Shown here one piece after another: positions 58,390 to 64,000 of a DNA stretch of 64,000 nt (position 1 is the first letter of the stretch; each line of letters opens with the position of its first letter). The notes beneath the pieces are model-generated. The model worked only from the letters and a program-made list of their open reading frames with translations, was not told where the DNA came from and made no database searches. The position numbers and the translations under genes were made by a program. Origin of the DNA: Haemaphysalis longicornis (lineage: Eukaryota; Arthropoda; Arachnida; Ixodida; Ixodidae). Where the stretch lies: assembly GCA_013339765.2 (NCBI GenBank), contig CM023448.1:191251909-191315908 (forward strand), in the 5' to 3' direction.

Positions 58390-58600
58390 CTAGTCCTGGG
58401 CTATGAGGCGCGTAGTAGTGGAGGGCGCCGGGTTATTTCCGACCACTTGGAGATCTTCGACCACTTGGAGACCGAAATCTGGAGACACGGACGTTGCCGC
58501 TTTTCGCCTACATTTGTAAAGCAGCCACTGCTGCCGGTTTCGAACCCGCGTCTTTGGGCCCAGCAGCACAACGCCTTAGCGACTGAGGCATCGCGGAGGG
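58390..58600 (-). mobile_element. Diverged Ruka-type SINE
   Basis: Complement order of the SINE is kept: GCGTAGTAGTGGAGGGC, GACCACTTGGAGATCTT (partly duplicated in tandem at 58438-58470), GGTTTCGAACCCGCG (B-box complement) and CAACGCCTTAGCGACTGAG (A-box complement). It is more diverged than the copies at 14115 and 31751. Confidence 0.7.
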
Positions 58601-59861
58601 ATCGTCAGCTTAGTTGTCCATTTCTTTGAGCCTGGAGGGTGCTTACGACAGAACCGCGGCAAGATCTCACCGTTTTGCGCGGACACCAAAACGCTGTGAA
58701 GGCCGGCGGATGTGTTGTTATGATGGCGCCGCCGCCGAATGTATACCCTGCATGATGGCGTTAGGCCAGTTAGGCCTACCATCGCGTTGTATATTTGATT
58801 ACCGATTTCAATACAGGCGCGAATGGCGACTTTTATTGCCATTCCTGACTATATCACCACCTCCTTCCCCGCACGGAACTTCTTTTTTTTTTTTCTCTCC
58901 ACGAGTTCCATTTTGACGAGCGGCAACCCCTGCAGTACTGGCTGCGTGACTCAGTTCGTGAACGCTGCCAGCGCATTGCCGGCCTCTCGCCGACCCGCGT
59001 GTGTGAAGATACGTAACGAGTTCCTGCCAAACGTCGGAGCATCTCCGCTACATCACCTAGTTTCCCCCACCAGGGGGACGTCACGCTCAGAGTTAACTCT
59101 GGTCACGCTGATGTCCATTTTAGCCTCTACCCGAGTTGTTCTATCGGTGCAATGACTGAGATGAAATTGAAATACGTTCCACACATCGCAGACCGTTCAT
59201 ACTTCAGTCAGGGTATTCTGCTAAGTAAAGGAAGCGAACTGTATAATAATACTGACCCAGATGTGACACGTTTTGTGGGGAAAGATTAGGCTAACCCGGC
59301 GGAAAGGCACGAGGCGTGGTGGCGTTGGACAAAGACAGAACGTACGACATGAAAAATTCATGGAAAAATCTATAGCTGAATTTCCAGAACAACGGCTTCA
59401 CCAACGAAACTGAGTTCAGGTGCGCTGGCCGAGCTTCAATGATGGTCAATGTCGTCGGCGTGGCTGCCGTTTCCGCGATGGTGGCCGGCTGATGACGCAG
59501 CTTTCTGGCTCGTACGATTGCGATCGAGGCCAATGCTGCGTTGCGGAAGTCACCACGTCGTTACCAGTCTTGAAGGTCAGGAGGAAGGCGTGGTTCGGCA
59601 TTGAGGTATGTATCCTGGCCGTTCGCGTCCAGCCGAGAACTCGCCGAGCACCATGCTTCTTCCTACCGCCGCACTTGTCACCTCTCCCCTCGGCTTCCTT
59701 GAGCTCAGGCAGTCTTGAAGACCAGGTTGAAGTTACGGTTCGGCTTTGAGGTCTCCTGGGCGCTAGCGTCCAGCCGAGAACTCGCCATGAACCGTGCTTC
59801 CCCTGCATCCGCACACGCGACGTTTCTCTCAGCTTCCACGCCCGTTCGCCTCTTTCTTCCC

Positions 59862-59922
59862 ATTTTTAAAGATGATAGCCTTTCTTGGGCTACTTAAACA
59901 CAGAAATTTTGGTCTGTCTGCA

Positions 59923-59979
<57 letters not shown>

Positions 59980-60670
59980 GTCTGCCTGTCTGTGACTCGA
60001 TTCAGCCACCCGGCCAAAGTAAAACAAGGCCTGCGCAATAGTCTTATATAGTCACAGCTAAATCCACCCGTCTAAGTCCGGTGTAATGTTCATACTCTTC
60101 AACATTGTTGAAGAACAAGACATTACGCGAATATAAGACAACAAATTAATACAGAAGTGATATTTGCAGTGTTCCTTTATAAAAAATCATACGTTATTGA
60201 TTTTTGCGAAATTAAATACTTCATCAACTGCAGAAAAAAAAAAAGAATTCACTCCGCCGTCTCCTGCTGTCGCCCGCGCCACTATATCTTCTGGCGCCAT
60301 TTTAAGAAATCAACCGGCAACAGTTACGAAAGGTTCCACTAGATACGTTCCACGTTCTGCTTGGAACGCACGTGGAGTAGGGCAACGTGGTTCTATCAAC
60401 GTTGAAGTAGGGCGCCTCGATTCACTCGCGTCTCCGCCGTACGGCAGCGTTCGCATCGAGACCCGGCCTGTAGCAGTGGAACGCGGGAAATTTAAAATGA
60501 TTTAAGCAAACCTTTGGCGTCTTTACCTTGGGAGGAGCGCGACGCAAGAGGAACAACATGAGAGGTGTGCGGGAAAGCGAAGGGAGGCATTTACTTGGCA
60601 AAATTCGATAAAGACTATCGTGTTTTGTCGGAATTTGCAACGAAAGGAGCAGATACGCGGCCATTTTTTT
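59862..60670. repeat. Inner dispersed repeat with (CTGT)n, copy 2
   Basis: Long match to 45602-46375. The central array (59911-59993) is a longer CTGT run than in copy 1. The right end again carries a degraded hairpin (GCAAAATTCGATAAAGAC...GTCGGAATTTGC, 60597-60640) and GCAGATACGCGGCCA. Confidence 0.8.
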
Positions 60671-61079
60671 CCTTTGCCCTCGTTCTCTTCGCTGACATCG
60701 GCGCGAGCGCTTCTTCTTCTTATAATATTGCTCCACCGCAAAGACCACCTGCCTACACCCGAGGATTGGTGTCAGTACTCCTTTCGCCCTACGAGTTAAA
60801 CCACCACATGCCGCGCGACAAGAGAACAGGACGGCACGTGAGTAGAACAGGTGCCCCAGCGGCAGGGAAGAGAGAAAAGAAGTTTTATTACGCAGCCGCC
60901 AACTGCGCAAGGGCTCAGCGTGCACGGATGCAGCGCATCTCACATCGGGGCTATGCGGTGTCCTCCGCTGCGCAGGACAGTTCCTGCAGAAAGAAGGCAG
61001 GGTCAATTAGGGCGGCCTCCCATGAACGGGGTGAGGTGATGCGGGGATTACCTCGGTAAAACTGGGAGCCGCCCACTCA

Positions 61080-61720
61080 CACTCACACAGAAAAATGTAT
61101 TTTTCCTCATGCACTCACTCACGCTCACGCTCACCAGTCGCCCGCAACAACTCGCACCGACTCACACTCACGCTCACCACTCGCCGTGACCGCTCGCACT
61201 CACTTGCGCTCATGCTCACCCCTGGCCGTCACCCATCGCACTCACTCACGCTCACCATTCGACGTCACCACTCGCACTCACTCACGCTCGCACTCACTAC
61301 TTCGTCGTCTACCCTCGCACGCGAATGTGTGCAGCAGACCCTCCATGGGTCATGAAACCGAACAGTATTAGTGCATTACGGCGTCAGACGGCCATCCAAA
61401 CCATATTCTTAAATCAACACGCCACCAGAGAATTAGTTCTATGGTGCCCCATAGCAGGAGCTCAATGATGAAATATTTCTGAAGCCAGCTAGTGGCTCTT
61501 GTGACGACTGGCCAACAGCGAGTACAAGCGCAATAGTGGTGCTCACCGCGGTAAGGCCCGCAAATGGCGTAAGTCGTGCGAGTGCACTCGCGAGTGGTAA
61601 GCGGGGCTCACGGCGAGTGGCACTCGCACTTGCGAGAGGTGAGCGGGGCTCACTGCGCATGAGGCTAGCTCTCACTCACACTCACACTCGCCAGTCAAAA
61701 ACGATTGGGAGGCTCACTCA
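61080..61720. repeat. CACTCACGCTCAC-type minisatellite with inverted second block
   Basis: Imperfect repeats of ACTCACGCTCAC and CACTCGC fill 61080-61320. A complementary GCGAGTGGTGAGCGGGGCTC-type block occupies 61565-61650, and CACTCACACTCACACTCGC returns at 61672-61695. The arrangement gives an inverted-repeat region. The ORFs here are composition artefacts. Confidence 0.75.
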
Positions 61721-61759
61721 CTACTCATGAGTCTTGAAGGGGGGTGTGTGAGTGCACTT

Positions 61760-62690
61760 GAGAGTGAGTCTGCCGAACTATGATGCGGGGTGAAGGCGCT
61801 TGAGCATGGAGGGGTGCATAGGCATGCCCGTAAGATGTTTTCAAGTCAACGAGATGGGAGAATGCAATATCATTGTATATTTGAGGGAGTAAATGCTAGC
61901 CTGTCTCGGAGTGACGAGCAATTGAGTTCGTAGTCTACTGCATCTGGTGGCCTGTTCACGCGTAAGTGCTGTGTGTGGGGTGGTAATTGTTGTCTGGTGT
62001 ATGTGCAAGGATGTCTGAATAGGTGAGGAGGCTATTTATGCTGGACATGAGAGGGGATCATCGGGCGGGTGGAAGTCCACATTGACATTGAGCCCTCGGG
62101 TGACTACTACTCGGGCGTTCTCGTGTGATCCCGTATTTCCGGGTCGGTTGATGTGGAAGGGTACCCAATTGATGATGATGTTATTGTTGGAGTGTGGTCT
62201 TGCCTTCAGGAGGAGCTGGATTGGCGACTAGGGTATGGTACCGGAGCTGTAGTTAGATATAGGAGTTTTTGAATCACTGAGTATGGTCGGGGGGGGGGGG
62301 GGGGGGGGGAGGTATACGGTGTCTGTGCAATTGCCATTGTCTTCTCCGGCAGTCTTGTTCTCGGTTTGAGAGGGTGCTTTTGAACGATAAGATGTAGCTG
62401 GGAATCTATGACTGCCACTGCTACAACACATGTAGTAGGTTAGGTTGCTGCATCTGTGTAGAGTTAGGGGGAACTTGGTGAGTATGCTTTTTCGAGCGTC
62501 TTAGCCCTTGCAAGTCGCCGTTCTTTATTGTATGTAGGGTGCATGTATTTGGAAATGGGGATTTGCATAGCAGGCCCTGGTGTCGGGTGGAATGGTAGCA
62601 TTGGGGCTGGTATGGGTAAATCAGTAAGTGGTCATTTATGTCTAGCTGGCGTAGTATGGTGCAGCTGGCGTGGCTTTTAGGAGGCGGATA
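61760..62690 (-). pseudogene. I-like LINE RNase H region relic, inverted
   Basis: Minus-strand reading with frameshifts gives RRSKKHTHQVPPN (about 62500), AVIDSQLHLIVQKHP (about 62415), ILSDSKTPISNYSSGTIP (about 62275, the S-D-S-K catalytic Asp block of RNase H), INWVPFHINRP (about 62165) and LLTYSDILAHTPDNNYHP (about 62020). The array (G)22 at 62288-62309 lies within the coding order. Stops and shifts are frequent. It resembles the RNase H domain of the elements at 3445-4260 and 23971-24312. Confidence 0.65.
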
Positions 62691-62985
62691 AGTTGCAAGA
62701 TACACTTGGCTTCAAAAAGTTCGTTCTTTGATTCTGGAAACGCAGTGGCGTGTGCCACCGGTCTGCCTGTTGATGCATTTCGCGCCAAAAAAAAAAAAAA
62801 ATACGAGGAAGCGAAACCGAAGAGACGCAATCACAGTGTAGCAGTAAAGAAGTCTGTCGAAGTCATTCGCGACAAAAGACGAAGAAACGAAAGCTAAGAA
62901 GGAGACGCAAATACGATGTAGCAGAAAAGAGGGCGTTGATAAGTATTGTCAGGCTGTATCCTTCAAAGAACGTAAGAATACTTAA

Positions 62986-63485
62986 AGGAGCCATGAAGAG
63001 AAAATACAACATCGTTTAATTTGAAAGAACTAGGATTCAGTATCTCACTCAGCTAGCCACAAAAGATATTTTTTAGCGAAAAAAAAAAGCAAGAAGTATT
63101 TAAAAACTTCAAATTTTGCGCCACAGTGACGTTTTATGAGCAAGAATGACGTCATACGGGCCAACAATAAAACATAATTTTCAGTGCGTTAACTGCACGT
63201 TAGCATTCAAGTGATGCGGTCAAATGGAACTAGAGGCCCCATTACCGACGTCCAGTCATGTGTCATTGCGACAGGGCAGTTAGGCGGCCGCCAATCGCAC
63301 AAACAAGGTTCTGTGACGTCATAGAAAAGGTGCGGGAAATTTGCTAGGGGGTCGCGACTGCTTCGAACGTTTTCTTTAATATCTCCGTTATTTGTTCGAA
63401 GATTGCGATGATATTGGCATTATTGTTATCGGGAGTAAGCAGTGTTTCTAATAAACCCAACTTGTATTTTGTCTTCATGGCTCCT
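62986..63485. mobile_element. piggyBac-like MITE with TTAA target duplication
   Basis: AGGAGCCATGAAGAGAAAAT at the left and the complement of AGGAGCCATGAAGACAAAAT at the right form a terminal inverted repeat of about 25 bp with two differences. TTAA flanks both ends (62982-62985 and 63486-63489), as expected for piggyBac-type insertion. The 500-bp interior has no transposase. A truncated relative is at 22970-23265. Confidence 0.8.
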
Positions 63486-64000
63486 TTAAGTGCCCGAGAG
63501 ATCTTTTGACAAGTCTGCAGTATTAAGGGCCCCGACACCATCAAAAGCTGCCAGGCGTGTATATTACCTGAAAGGGATTTACTAGAATAGGGCACCAGTT
63601 GTCAAGGTAAATTTTAAAAATCGCTTCTTAAAAATAATCTACTGGCAAAGTCACCATAGAAAACAAGTTATTTTTTACTTAATAACACATAGCTATTTCG
63701 AAGAAGCATACCGTGTAATTCGAGAAGTATACAACTTTTCGTGGTTTTTTGGTGGTCATGTAGACATTAGGAAATGTGATAGTACCCATTTACTCAGAAA
63801 TTAGGTGGATCAACTTGTACTGTCTTGTATCTGGAAGCTCTCAATGATGTTATTATTTTCTTCCTTCAGGCTTAACCATCGAGTTTTACTTAAACTTATC
63901 TTGAAAGTCCTTGTTCACATTTTTACGGTCCACATTGCGGCCAGTATACGGGTACGCTAGAACCTTCTCATTTGGGATTGTACAGTTTTGTGTGGGAGTT

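Overview
This 64 kb window is animal nuclear DNA and most likely comes from a hard tick (Ixodida). Evidence: short exons with GT..AG introns of kilobase size, no bacterial gene organisation, many degenerate LINEs, and three copies of a tRNA-derived SINE that I recognise from memory as the tick Ruka type. The tick assignment is established knowledge plus inference and was not tested by search.

Only one gene family is well supported: secreted CAP-domain (SCP/TAPS, GAPR-1-like) proteins, all on the + strand. The last two exons of one CAP gene (gene A, 702-831 and 2315-2556, with stop codon and poly(A) signals at 2666-2675) lie at the left edge. A second CAP gene (gene B) starts at 26612 behind a TATA box (26544-26549). 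I propose that it runs through 26612-26674 (signal peptide), 30353-30422, 50553-50737 and 57457-57594 (first part of the CAP domain) and leaves the window to the right. The four exons keep one open frame (phases 0, 1, 0, 0; 152 codons). They predict a secreted protein with a Gly/Glu/Arg/Lys-rich linker between signal peptide and CAP domain. Gene A's two visible exons begin exactly where gene B's visible exons stop, in a compatible phase, so the two look like head-to-tail paralogues. A scaffold mis-ordering of a single gene cannot be excluded.

Nearly everything else is repeats. From left to right: a foldback element (71-310); an I-like LINE 3' end whose tail is an AAAT microsatellite (3445-4260); a hAT transposon with an exact 8-bp target duplication (6475-7813); a pogo/Tigger-like element (8040-8970); LINE pieces (9080-9830, 10574-11190); tRNA-derived SINEs; an internally deleted LINE (16598-18440); a tandem SINE-like unit split by a LINE insertion (23786-24960); a segmental tandem duplication carrying a MITE with a readable empty site (33173-34728); two decayed RTE-like LINEs (40700-42360, 51795-53017); a palindromic terminal-repeat element nested in another repeat (45290-46415); two copies of a palindromic tRNA-bearing composite flanking a second hAT element (53018-56795); an inverted LINE RNase H remnant (61760-62690); and a TTAA-flanked MITE (62986-63485).

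The long unassigned stretches are 4430-6460, 12300-14100, 27000-30350, 34730-39400, 42700-44900, 46570-48400 and 49200-50550. There I see only short ORFs without recognisable domains, low-complexity tracts and fragments of dispersed repeats.
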